64,000 nucleotides of DNA from CAYULW01 sp964445815. Its GTDB lineage: Bacteria > Bacteroidota > Bacteroidia > Flavobacteriales_E > Vicingaceae. The notes under the pieces were generated by a model. It searched no databases. It had not been told where the DNA came from and was given only the letters and a program-made list of their open reading frames with translations. The translations under genes were made by a program, and so were the position numbers. Each line of letters opens with the position of its first letter. The first letter of the stretch is position 1. The stretch spans positions 564,977 to 628,976 of the forward strand of contig CAYULW010000003.1 in assembly GCA_964445815.1 (NCBI GenBank), read 5' to 3'. Positions 7,024 through 14,964 of the stretch are shown piece by piece.

Positions 7024-9432
7024 TTAGTTTCTTAATATTTTACCTTTTGTCACCATGCTTTGCAGGCGTTCTAATGTTTTACGTGTTGAACACAATTCAA
7101 TAAAGGCCTTACGCTCAAGATCCAATAAGTAAGATTCGCTTACTTCCGTAATTTCAGATAAATCTCCTCCTGCCAATACAAAGCCCAATTTTTCTGAGAT
7201 CAGTTGATCGTGTTCGGAAATATAGTTTCCGGCCTGCATAGAGTTTGCACCTACATAAACTAGTCCAAGAGCTTCTTTACCAAGCACTTTAATGTCTTTT
7301 CGTTCTATTGGTTGCGTATATCCTTGTTCTGATAGGTTTAAGGCTGCTTTTTTAGCCCTGGTCAATTGTAGCTCTCTACTCATGACAACTTCATCTGTTC
7401 CTTTTCTTAAATAACCAAGTTCAAAGGCTTCTTCTGCAGAGGTGGCCACTTTTGCTTGTCCAATTGTTAAGAAGCGTTCTCTGAATGCATTTGTTCTGAT
7501 ATCTCCTTCTTTTAAATCGTCAGATAAGCGGAGGGCAAACTCTTTTGTTCCCCCACCACCGGGTATAACGCCAACTCCAAACTCAACCAAGCCCATATAA
7601 GTTTCAGCATGGGCTAGAACTTTGTCGGAATGCATGGAAAGTTCACAACCACCTCCAAGTGCCATTTGATGCGTAGCGACAATAACAGGTATTGATGAAT
7701 AACGAATCCTCATCATGGTTCTTTGAAACTGCGAAATGGCAAAAAAGAGTTCATCGTATTCCTGCTCAACGGCCATCATAAAGATCATGCCTACATTGGC
7801 TCCGGCTGAAAAGTTTTGTCCCGTATTGTAAATAACTAATCCTTTATACTCTTTTTCGGCCAGCTCGATGGCTTTATTAATGGCTGTAATGATCTCACTA
7901 CCTATGACATTCATCTTGGTGTGAAACTCCAGGTTAATGATTCCATCTCCCAAGTCGACGATTGTTGCTCCCTTATTTGACCAAAGTGTATGCTCTGATC
8001 TTAAGTTGTCTAGTACTACCAAGTCTTCGGTACCGGGAATTACTTTATAGGTTTTACTTTTCAGATCATAATATTTCTTTACTCCATTCTCAATGACATA
8101 GAATTGCTCCTTGCCGGTTTTTAGCAATTCTTCAATCCATTCAGCTAATTCATAGCCTTCATTCTTCATTCCCTGAACGGTCGATTTCAGTCCGCAAGCA
8201 TCCCAAGTTTCAAAAGGACCCAATTGCCATCCGAAGCCCGAACGCATTCCATCATCTATTTTGTAGAGTTCATCAGAAATTTCTGGAATGCGTTTGGAGA
8301 CATAATCGAAGAGTGCATAAAAAGTTCTTCTATAAAACTCACCTCCTTTATCACTATGATTAATTAAAAATTTAGTCCTTTCTCTAATGTCATCAATTTC
8401 TCTTCCTTTACCTATACTGTCGAATCTAACTTTGGATTGTTCTCTATATTCCAAACTTTCTAGATCGAGTGAAAGAATCTGGCTCTTACCTTCTTTGTCT
8501 TTTATTTTCTTGTAAAACCCTTGCCCGCTTTTTGACCCTAGCCACTTTTTCTCAACCATTTGCTGGATATAGTTAGGAATTTCAAACATTGATCTCTTTT
8601 CATCATGTGGGCAATTTTCATGGACTCCATTGGCAACGTGCACTAAGGTATCCAGTCCAACCACATCACACGTTCTGAATGTCGCTGACTTAGGCCGACC
8701 GAGTACAGGTCCCGTTAGTTTATCTACCTCTTCTACTTTTAAGCCAAGTGTTTTGACAGTATGAAAGAGAGACATAATTGAAAACACTCCAATGCGATTG
8801 GCGATAAATGCCGGAGTATCTTTACACAGAACTGTTTTTTTTCCAAGGAAAGTCCGACCATAATTCATTAAAAAATCAACAAGTTCAGGTTTAGTCTTTG
8901 TACTTGGGATAATTTCTAATAATTCAAGATAGCGGGGAGGATTAAAGAAATGGGTGCCTAAGAAATGAGCTTTGAAATCTTCACTTCTGTCTTTCAGCAT
9001 GCTTTCTATCGGAATGCCTGAAGTATTTGTAGAAATAATGCTTTCTTTTTTCCTATGTTCTTCAATTCTAGAAAAAACCTGCTTTTTGATATCTAACCTT
9101 TCAACTACGACTTCAAGAATCCAGTCGGCATCTTTTATTTTTTCAAAATCACCGTCAATGTTACCGGTTACTATTCGGTTTGCAAATTTTTGACTGTAGA
9201 GTGGTGCTGGTTTCATTTTAATGGCAGCTGCCAATGCTTCGTTGACTATTCTATTTTTAACACCTTTTGATTCAAGGCTCAAACCTTGTCCTTTTTCTTT
9301 TTCATTTAACTCTTTAGGAGCAATGTCCAACAAAAGAACTTCACAACCAATATTTGCAAAGTGACATGCAATTTGAGAGCCCATTACCCCGGAGCCTACT
9401 ATCGCAACTTTTCTTATTCGTCTTATACTCAT
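7024..9432 (-). CDS. fadN: 3-hydroxyacyl-CoA dehydrogenase / enoyl-CoA hydratase fusion (FadN type)
   Basis: This 802-residue protein has the dehydrogenase at the N-terminus and the hydratase at the C-terminus, opposite to E. coli FadB and as in Bacillus FadN (about 789). The Rossmann motif is AIVGSGVMGSQIA at residues 10-22, followed by THFFNPPRYLELLEII, DTPAFIANRIG and a second dehydrogenase C-domain. The crotonase part carries SAGANVGMIF, ALGGGCELSMHSDKV and GLVEFGVGVIPGGGGTKEF. It hydrates enoyl-CoA and then oxidises the 3-hydroxyacyl-CoA with NAD. Its ATG overlaps the marR stop as TAATG, so the regulator and enzyme are translationally coupled. Confidence 0.95.
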   Translation of the reverse strand: MSIRRIRKVAIVGSGVMGSQIACHFANIGCEVLLLDIAPKELNEKEKGQGLSLESKGVKNRIVNEALAAAIKMKPAPLYSQKFANRIVTGNIDGDFEKIKDADWILEVVVERLDIKKQVFSRIEEHRKKESIISTNTSGIPIESMLKDRSEDFKAHFLGTHFFNPPRYLELLEIIPSTKTKPELVDFLMNYGRTFLGKKTVLCKDTPAFIANRIGVFSIMSLFHTVKTLGLKVEEVDKLTGPVLGRPKSATFRTCDVVGLDTLVHVANGVHENCPHDEKRSMFEIPNYIQQMVEKKWLGSKSGQGFYKKIKDKEGKSQILSLDLESLEYREQSKVRFDSIGKGREIDDIRERTKFLINHSDKGGEFYRRTFYALFDYVSKRIPEISDELYKIDDGMRSGFGWQLGPFETWDACGLKSTVQGMKNEGYELAEWIEELLKTGKEQFYVIENGVKKYYDLKSKTYKVIPGTEDLVVLDNLRSEHTLWSNKGATIVDLGDGIINLEFHTKMNVIGSEIITAINKAIELAEKEYKGLVIYNTGQNFSAGANVGMIFMMAVEQEYDELFFAISQFQRTMMRIRYSSIPVIVATHQMALGGGCELSMHSDKVLAHAETYMGLVEFGVGVIPGGGGTKEFALRLSDDLKEGDIRTNAFRERFLTIGQAKVATSAEEAFELGYLRKGTDEVVMSRELQLTRAKKAALNLSEQGYTQPIERKDIKVLGKEALGLVYVGANSMQAGNYISEHDQLISEKLGFVLAGGDLSEITEVSESYLLDLERKAFIELCSTRKTLERLQSMVTKGKILRN

Positions 9433-9875
9433 TAAGTTAATTTTTTATTACTGTATTCTTCCGTCAGTTGAAATATATCTTTCATCACTTCTTTGTACGC
9501 AATTATTTTCTGAGAGTCGATATTTTGAATTAAGAACTCATTGAATTCCCGAACTACTTTCTTTGCAATTTTTTGCTTTGATATTCCTTTCTCAGTAAGG
9601 TGGATTTTCACCAGTCTTCCATCTGATTTATCTTTTTTTCTAATGATTAGATTGTTATTTTCCATAGACTTAAGCACTCTGCTAAGGCTAGTTGCTTTCA
9701 TGCCCATTAGTGGGGCGATTTTAGTAGCCGGTGTCCCTTTCTTTTCATCGATATTGATCAAAACGAACCCTGTTGCTTGAGTAAGTTCGTATTGACCTGC
9801 TATGTGATTGTAAAAATTAACAATGGAATGCCATGCCAGTTTAATGTGAAAATCGACGGTGTCTTCTGCTTTCAT
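9432..9875 (-). CDS. MarR family transcriptional regulator of the fad operon
   Basis: This 147-residue winged-helix protein has a dimerisation helix at the N-terminus, the recognition region GTPATKIAPLMGMKATSLSRVLKSM, and the wing DKSDGRLVKIHLTEKG that identifies MarR proteins. It is the first gene of the beta-oxidation operon. Two palindromic sites that resemble each other lie in its own upstream region. Control of beta-oxidation by acyl-CoA-responsive MarR or TetR proteins is known in other bacteria, so an acyl-CoA ligand is a reasonable inference. It is likely autoregulatory. Confidence 0.93.
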   Translation of the reverse strand: MKAEDTVDFHIKLAWHSIVNFYNHIAGQYELTQATGFVLINIDEKKGTPATKIAPLMGMKATSLSRVLKSMENNNLIIRKKDKSDGRLVKIHLTEKGISKQKIAKKVVREFNEFLIQNIDSQKIIAYKEVMKDIFQLTEEYSNKKLT

Positions 9876-9880
9876 TTTTT

Positions 9881-9936
9881 ATTATGCGTGCTTAACAAAT
9901 TTATAAAAAAACTTAAAATAATTATGCATGCATAAT
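9881..9936. promoter_or_regulatory. Two-site MarR operator upstream of marR-fadNAE
   Basis: Site 2, ATTATGCATGCATAAT at 9921-9936, is a perfect 16-bp palindrome. Site 1 at 9881-9896, ATTATGCGTGCTTAAC, is an imperfect copy with the same first seven bases. The centres are 40 bp apart, nearly four helical turns. Site 1 lies at the expected transcription start and site 2 covers the -33 region of the leftward promoter, an arrangement suited to repression. Confidence 0.68.
9896..9903 (-). promoter_or_regulatory. Candidate -7 element of the marR-fadNAE promoter
   Basis: Read leftward, TAAATTTG is an exact TAnnTTTG match. It lies between the two palindromic sites and would start transcription about 16 nt upstream of the marR ATG. 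No good -33 TTTG is seen; that region is occupied by the perfect palindrome. Confidence 0.5.
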
Positions 9937-9946
9937 AAATTTTTTA

Positions 9947-9954
9947 TACCTTTG
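9947..9954 (+). promoter_or_regulatory. Candidate -7 element of a rightward promoter divergent from marR
   Basis: TACCTTTG is an exact TAnnTTTG match. With +1 about four bases later, transcription would begin at about 9958, exactly at the first base of a 7-bp hairpin. The perfect MarR palindrome would cover roughly -37 to -22 of this promoter. No -33 TTG is present. Confidence 0.42.
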
Positions 9955-9957
9955 TAC

Positions 9958-10036
9958 CTACAAGAGGTAGTAGACTTGTAGATTGGTTAGTAATTGAAGC
10001 AAAAAGCCCCCCAAATTTGGGAGGCTTTTTGTTTTT
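9958..10036 (+). ncRNA. Candidate small RNA between marR and the acyl-CoA ligase gene
   Basis: The stretch has no open frame but looks like a complete small RNA unit. An exact TAnnTTTG box would place +1 at 9958. A 5' hairpin follows with CTACAAG (9958-9964) pairing CTTGTAG (9975-9981) around a 10-nt loop. An unpaired segment of about 19 nt comes next, then a terminator hairpin (10001-10030) with a T-rich tail. The predicted length is about 75-80 nt. The alternative is that the terminator only serves the leftward ligase gene and the first hairpin is chance. Confidence 0.38.
10001..10030. terminator. Bidirectional intrinsic terminator beside the acyl-CoA ligase gene
   Basis: AAAAAGCC (10001-10008) pairs with GGCTTTTT (10023-10030); after one mismatch the stem continues with three G-C pairs and a loop of six. 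It ends the leftward ligase gene 22 nt after its stop and would also end rightward transcripts from the marR side. Confidence 0.85.
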
Positions 10037-10051
10037 AGTGTTATTTGAACT

Positions 10052-11812
10052 TTATCCTCTGTAACAGTTTTCTATATCATCTTTATAGTTAGACATAATA
10101 ATTCTTCTTTTGACTTTCATTGTTGGTGTCATTTCTCCAGTATCAACTCCCCAAACACTTCCCGCTAGAATTATCTTTTTCACCTGCTCATACTGAGCAA
10201 AGTTTTGATTGTATTTCTCAACTTCTTTCATGATTCGATCATGAACTCTCTGGTTTTTAATAACTTCTTTATCATTAGGGTAGTCAATTCCTTTTCTATT
10301 GCACCATTCTTTTAAAAACTCAAATGCAGGTTGGATGATTGCTGATGGGTGTTTTTCACCTTCTCCGATCACCATGATTTGTTCAATGAAGTTGGATTCT
10401 TTCATTTTATTTTCCAGAAGTTGCGGGGCAATATACTTTCCACCTGAGGTTTTGAAAGTTTCTTTTTTACGTCCTGTAATTTTCAAGTATTGGTCTTCTA
10501 CCATTTCTCCTAAGTCTCCTGTCTTAAACCATCCATCTTCAGTAAATACCTCTTTTGTTGCATCTGGTTTTTTATAATACCCCATCATCACATTAGGTCC
10601 TTTAACTTCTATCTCTCCATCACTTGCAAGTCGCACCTCAACATCTCTCAACGGACGTCCAACCGTCCCGATCCGAACACCATCATTTTCTTCAGCGTTT
10701 ACTGAAATCACAGGAGAGGTTTCAGTAAGTCCATAGCCTTCCATTACCGGAATATTAGCGGCAAGAAATACTCTTGCAAGTCGAGGTTGTAATGCAGCAG
10801 CCCCTGAGGCAACAGCTTTTGTATTTCCCCCTAAGGCTTCACGCCATTTGCTGAATATGATCTTATTTGCTAGCTTCAATTGGAATTCATACCATGCTCC
10901 ATTTTTACCATGCAATTCATAACGTTGACCAAGACCTAATGCCCAGAAAAAGAGAGCTCTCTTTATACCAGTCAATTCCGCACCTTTGGCCACAATTTTG
11001 TCATACACTTTCTCAAGTAAGCGTGGCACTGCAGTAAACACATCAGGTGAAACTTCCCTAAGATTATCTCCTATGGTATCAAGAGATTCAGCATAATAGA
11101 TGGAAGTTCCCACGTAGATATATAAATAGGTGACCATTCGCTCATAAACATGACAGAGAGGTAAAAAACTTAAGGATTTAGAGTTTTGATCAACAGGTAA
11201 CCTTTCTCTTGAAGCTACTGCATTAGAGACGAGGTTTTTGTGAGACAACATGACACCTTTAGGACGTCCTGTTGTACCTGAGGTGTAGATTAATGTAGCT
11301 AAATCATCCTCTTTTATCTCATCCATTATGCTTTGTAAAGACGCATCATCTTTGCCTTCTCCCAAGGTTTTAATGACTGTCCAGTTTTGAGCATTAGATA
11401 AATTATCAATCGAATAGATTTCGGATAGAGTAGGGATATTTTCTATCACAGAATTGACCTTGGAATAAAGTTCTTCATCTGAAACAAAACAAAGTTTTGC
11501 TTCAGCATCGTTGAGAATGTATTCATAATCTTCTTCTGTAATTGTTGGGTAAATAGGCACATTGATCATGCCCGCCATACAGATTCCCAAGTCAATGATG
11601 TGCCATTCAGGCCTGTTGTTTGAAATAAGGCCGACTTTATCGCCGGGTTTTAAACCTTTAGCTAAAAGGCCATGAGCGAACAATTTAGCTTGATCAATGA
11701 ATGACTGTGTTGAAATTGGTTCCCATTTCCCATTTACCTTTGCGGTAATTGAATCGCTTTTGGGATAATTGTTTAATTGGTGAAAATGTAAATCAAAAAT
11801 ACGTTTGACCAT
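10052..11812 (-). CDS. Long-chain fatty acid-CoA ligase (AMP-forming)
   Basis: This 586-residue member of the ANL (acyl/aryl-CoA synthetase) family activates free fatty acids with ATP and CoA. Signature motifs in order are the P-loop-like LIYTSGTTGRPKGVMLSHKN (about residues 174-193), GYGLTETSPVIS, GWFKTGDLGE and GRKKETFKTSGGKYIAPQ, the hinge and C-terminal domain. The FAA1/FadD-like long form has an insertion of about 60 residues around residues 265-330. It lies beside the beta-oxidation operon on the same strand but is separated from it by a terminator and the operator region, so it is transcribed on its own. It supplies acyl-CoA for the neighbouring enzymes. Confidence 0.93.
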   Translation of the reverse strand: MVKRIFDLHFHQLNNYPKSDSITAKVNGKWEPISTQSFIDQAKLFAHGLLAKGLKPGDKVGLISNNRPEWHIIDLGICMAGMINVPIYPTITEEDYEYILNDAEAKLCFVSDEELYSKVNSVIENIPTLSEIYSIDNLSNAQNWTVIKTLGEGKDDASLQSIMDEIKEDDLATLIYTSGTTGRPKGVMLSHKNLVSNAVASRERLPVDQNSKSLSFLPLCHVYERMVTYLYIYVGTSIYYAESLDTIGDNLREVSPDVFTAVPRLLEKVYDKIVAKGAELTGIKRALFFWALGLGQRYELHGKNGAWYEFQLKLANKIIFSKWREALGGNTKAVASGAAALQPRLARVFLAANIPVMEGYGLTETSPVISVNAEENDGVRIGTVGRPLRDVEVRLASDGEIEVKGPNVMMGYYKKPDATKEVFTEDGWFKTGDLGEMVEDQYLKITGRKKETFKTSGGKYIAPQLLENKMKESNFIEQIMVIGEGEKHPSAIIQPAFEFLKEWCNRKGIDYPNDKEVIKNQRVHDRIMKEVEKYNQNFAQYEQVKKIILAGSVWGVDTGEMTPTMKVKRRIIMSNYKDDIENCYRG

Positions 11813-11818
11813 ATGTCT

Positions 11819-11826
11819 TAGTTTTG
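11819..11826 (+). promoter_or_regulatory. Candidate -7 element for the cupin gene
   Basis: TAGTTTTG is an exact TAnnTTTG match in the divergent gap between the ligase gene and the cupin gene. It would give a leader of about 55 nt. No clear -33 element is seen. Confidence 0.35.
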
Positions 11827-11883
11827 TATAAATATAAAACTATTTAATAAGATAATCCATTTGGAAAGTTAAAGCCATCCTCA

Positions 11884-12387
11884 ATGAAAGATAAAAATTA
11901 CTGGATAAATCATCTTAATCTTCTTCCACACCCTGAAGGAGGATATTATAAGGAAATGTATCGATCAAATGTTGAAGTTCAACCTGATCAATTACCATAT
12001 AAGTCGGATGACAGTCGAAACCTGATGACTTCTATTTATTTTCTTTTGGATGATGATAATTATTCTGCTTTTCATAGAATTAAGTCGGATGAATTGTGGT
12101 TTTATCATGGAGGAGACACTTTGGTTATTCATTCTATTTCTCCCAATGGAGATTATCGGAAAAGACATCTGGGAAACGGTTCTAAATCCATGGAGAGCTT
12201 AAGTATAACAATAAATGCAGGAGATTGGTTTGCTTCAGAGGTTTTGAATCAATCGGGTTTCGTACTTGTCTCTTGTGTTGTTTCACCAGGCTTTGATTTT
12301 AATGACTTTGAGTTGGCTGATATTAAATTGGCCAATGATTATCCACAACATCAAAGTATAATAAAGCGTCTATTGGTTAGACAATAA
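11884..12387 (+). CDS. Cupin-fold protein, DUF985 family
   Basis: This 167-residue protein matches the DUF985 cupin family: WINHLNLLPHPEGGYYKEMY at the start, then SIYFLLDDDNYSAFHRIKSD, ELWFYHGGDTLVIH, INAGDWFASEV and VSCVVSPGFDFNDFELAD. The family forms a small double-stranded beta-helix whose biochemical role is unsettled. The metal or ligand pocket is suggested by the conserved H-E-W-H cluster. It stands alone between the divergent ligase gene and siaB, 39 nt before the latter, and may share a transcript with siaB-siaC. Confidence 0.88.
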   Translation: MKDKNYWINHLNLLPHPEGGYYKEMYRSNVEVQPDQLPYKSDDSRNLMTSIYFLLDDDNYSAFHRIKSDELWFYHGGDTLVIHSISPNGDYRKRHLGNGSKSMESLSITINAGDWFASEVLNQSGFVLVSCVVSPGFDFNDFELADIKLANDYPQHQSIIKRLLVRQ

Positions 12388-12426
12388 AATATTACTTAAT
12401 TTCATCATTAATTTTAATCCTATTTG

Positions 12427-12963
12427 ATGATATCTGAGAATTTGAGTCATGATGATATTTTTGGTCATCTACTATCTGAACAAGGAACATTCATGTCATA
12501 TTGGGGGCCTTTAGAACATTCAATGTCTGATAATATACTCGTCATGCTTGAGGTGTTCCTTAAAAATCAAACAGAACTGAATTCGGATAAGAAATTTAAG
12601 AGTCTTTTCTCATCATGTGTAGAGCTACTGCAAAATATTTCAGATTACAATCAAAAGGCAGGAGACGAATTGGATTCAAGTTGTTTTCTTGAAATAAGAG
12701 CATTAAATGATAAGGTTCTTGTCCAGACAAGAAATAACATTATTGAGAAGGATGTTGAAAGCATCAAGGAGAAATTTCAGATCCTTTTTAGTATGGATGA
12801 AAACTTGTTAGAGGAGAGTCATAAACATGCTCTTTTAAATGGTGAGAGTCTTGGGTTAATCATGCTTAGGAGAGTTGAGGACTCTGACTTTGAATGGAAC
12901 ATTGATCAAGATAAGAATAACAAATACTGGCTAAGCCTTAAATTTAGTTTGAACTATGGATAA
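12427..12963 (+). CDS. siaB: SiaB family protein kinase (DUF6272)
   Basis: This 178-residue protein is of the SiaB type, a HATPase-like serine/threonine kinase related to anti-sigma factors. The N-terminal half includes the helix SSCVELLQNISDYNQKAG, whose Glu and Asn are placed like the ATP-binding N-box. The C-terminal part, GLIMLRRVEDSDFEWNIDQD, resembles the family ending. Its stop overlaps the siaC start by 8 bp. In Pseudomonas SiaB phosphorylates SiaC and the SiaA phosphatase reverses it, controlling a diguanylate cyclase. A TTG three bases earlier is possible, but the ATG at 12427 is preferred. Confidence 0.83.
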   Translation: MISENLSHDDIFGHLLSEQGTFMSYWGPLEHSMSDNILVMLEVFLKNQTELNSDKKFKSLFSSCVELLQNISDYNQKAGDELDSSCFLEIRALNDKVLVQTRNNIIEKDVESIKEKFQILFSMDENLLEESHKHALLNGESLGLIMLRRVEDSDFEWNIDQDKNNKYWLSLKFSLNYG

Positions 12964-13330
12964 TCTTCACATCGAACCTTATTTACAAACTCCTGAAATC
13001 AACTTTAATGCAGAGACAGGAGCCTTACTACTTAGCGGAAAATCGTACCCTTCTGATGCTGTTGAATTTTACAATCCAATTATTCAATGGGTTAATGAAT
13101 ATGTTAAACATCCGGCTTCAAAAACCGAATTGATTTGTGAGATTGAGTACCTTAATTCTGCATCTCAAAAGCAATTGGTTGAGCTTATCTTTGCCTTTAA
13201 AGCTCTTTCGGATAAGGGAGAAGATTTTAAGGTACATTGGAAGTATGAGGAAGGAGATGATGACATTAAGTCTGTTGGAGAACTTATTCAAGTAGAGTTA
13301 GAACTGCCTTTCACTTTTGAAGAAATCTAG
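12956..13330 (+). CDS. siaC: SiaC family regulatory phosphoprotein (DUF1987)
   Basis: This 124-residue protein has the DUF1987 pattern: a beta-rich N-terminus with GALLLSGKSYPSDAVEFYNP, then WVNEYV, and the signature EIEYLNSASQKQL. In Pseudomonas SiaC the phosphorylated residue is a threonine in the corresponding N-T-S-S motif; here the position is Ser68, still phosphorylatable. It is the STAS-like partner of the upstream SiaB kinase and starts inside the siaB gene. Its stop codon shares the palindrome CTAG with the stop of the convergent amidohydrolase gene. The downstream target (a cyclase in Pseudomonas) is not encoded nearby. Confidence 0.86.
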   Translation: MDNLHIEPYLQTPEINFNAETGALLLSGKSYPSDAVEFYNPIIQWVNEYVKHPASKTELICEIEYLNSASQKQLVELIFAFKALSDKGEDFKVHWKYEEGDDDIKSVGELIQVELELPFTFEEI

Positions 13331-14964
13331 TTTTTTTCAAAAACTGCTTCTCCATCTATAAATGTAGATAGTACACTTGCTTTTAGAATTTCTCTATCAT
13401 CACATTGGATTAAATCGGTATCCATAATGATGAAGTCAGCAGATTTACCTTCTTCTAAAGAACCTTTTTTTTCTTCTTCAAAGTTGGATATAGCGGCCCA
13501 TATTGTCATTCCCTTAAGTGCTTCTTTTCTAGTTAGCTTATTTTTAATTTGAAAGCCATCTTCAGGCTGCATTTTTACGTCTTTGCGAACACAAGCGGCA
13601 AAAAAGGTTTTTAGAGGATCAATATCTTCTATAGGGAAGTCAGTTCCGAGTGCTAATAAACCATTTTGACTTAATAAATCTTTATAACAATAAGCATGCT
13701 CAATGCGTTCACTTCCCAATCGATCCGCTGCCCAATACATATCAGAGGTAGCATGAGTAGGTTGTACAGAAGGAATAATGGTGAACTGCCGATATTTTTT
13801 CATGTCATCAGGGTGAACGATCTGACTGTGCTCTATACGCCACCTTTTATCATTCATACCTCCCAATACTGAGCCATAAATATCTAAGATCAATCGATTT
13901 GCAGCATCACCAATACAGTGTGTGTTCATTTGAAACCCTGCTTCATAAAGTGCTTTTGCTTCTGAAGCGAAATAATTACTATCATTCAGAAAGAGTCCTG
14001 AGTGTTTCTTATCGTCATGATATGGTTCTAAGAGTTTAGCACCTCTGGATCCTAATGCTCCATCAGCAAAATATTTAAAAGATCTAATGCTCAATTGATC
14101 TGTTAAGTACGGTCCATTCTTTAGGAACTCATTCTTATTCTCTTGTGTTGGCATAAGCATGCCATAGATCTTCATTTTTAGTTCACCGGATTGATGCAAG
14201 TCGTTTATTGCATGAACCATTTCATTTTCAAGCATAGCATCATCAACGGTGGTGAGTCCCTTCTTAAAACACATGTCTTGTGCCTTGAGTAATGCTCTTT
14301 TCATTTGTGCTTTGGTCAATTCAGGAATGGCCTTTTGCACAGTATCTATTGCATTATCTATCAGAAGACCGGTTAGCTTTCCATTCAATTTTTGATAAAC
14401 ACCTCCGTTTATCTTTGATTGGGTTGTGATACCTGCCAGATCTAAGGCTTTTTGATTGGCAATTGCAGCATGACCATCAATTCTTCTAAGTAAAACAGGA
14501 CGCTCAGGAAACAGACTGTCCAATTTACTTTTGTTTGGCATCTCTGTATTCGTCCAATCGTTTTGATCCCATCCTCTACCTTTGATCCATTCGTCTGAAT
14601 TTGATTTGCTGAACTTTAAGGTTCTTTCAATGACTTCTTCCCAGCTCTTGGTACCAACAAGGTCTACTTCATAAAACGTGTGACCATACCATAAAAAATG
14701 GCAATGTGCATCAATAAGGCCTGGATAAATAAAGTTGTTGCGCGCATCAATTACTTCTTTAGCAGCATATCGGTTTTTTAACTCATTGTTTGGTCCAATA
14801 TCTATCACCTTCCCATCTTTAATCGCCATTGCTTCTTCAACATCAAAAGACTGGTTGACAGTATAGATTTTTGCATTATGGATCAATAGGTCTGCTTCTT
14901 CGGTATAATAGCACGCGTTCATAAATAGTACTGTTGCTAGTAGATAAATAACTCTAAGGGACAT
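13327..14964 (-). CDS. Amidohydrolase 3 family metal-dependent hydrolase (YtcJ-like), probable lipoprotein
   Basis: This 545-residue enzyme belongs to the amidohydrolase superfamily. The metal-binding GLIDAHCHFLWYG gives the HxH pair; later come NTHCIGDAANR, WRIEHSQIVHPDD and LALGTDFPIEDIDP with the catalytic Asp. The YtcJ-like composite domain begins with DLLIHNAKIYTVNQSF. The N-terminus is hydrophobic and ends LFMNAC at residues 13-18, a weak lipobox, so attachment to an envelope membrane is plausible. The substrate (an N-substituted amide, formamide or similar) is unknown. It overlaps the membrane-protein gene upstream by 11 bp. Confidence 0.88.
   Translation of the reverse strand: MSLRVIYLLATVLFMNACYYTEEADLLIHNAKIYTVNQSFDVEEAMAIKDGKVIDIGPNNELKNRYAAKEVIDARNNFIYPGLIDAHCHFLWYGHTFYEVDLVGTKSWEEVIERTLKFSKSNSDEWIKGRGWDQNDWTNTEMPNKSKLDSLFPERPVLLRRIDGHAAIANQKALDLAGITTQSKINGGVYQKLNGKLTGLLIDNAIDTVQKAIPELTKAQMKRALLKAQDMCFKKGLTTVDDAMLENEMVHAINDLHQSGELKMKIYGMLMPTQENKNEFLKNGPYLTDQLSIRSFKYFADGALGSRGAKLLEPYHDDKKHSGLFLNDSNYFASEAKALYEAGFQMNTHCIGDAANRLILDIYGSVLGGMNDKRWRIEHSQIVHPDDMKKYRQFTIIPSVQPTHATSDMYWAADRLGSERIEHAYCYKDLLSQNGLLALGTDFPIEDIDPLKTFFAACVRKDVKMQPEDGFQIKNKLTRKEALKGMTIWAAISNFEEEKKGSLEEGKSADFIIMDTDLIQCDDREILKASVLSTFIDGEAVFEKN

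Noticed and set aside
7024..9432. Calling the beta-oxidation fusion FadB or FadJ
   Set aside because: E. coli FadB and FadJ have the hydratase first; here the dehydrogenase is first, as in FadN.
9958..10036. A tRNA or riboswitch reading of the marR-ligase gap
   Set aside because: There is no cloverleaf, no CCA-type acceptor stem and no known aptamer pattern; only two hairpins are present.
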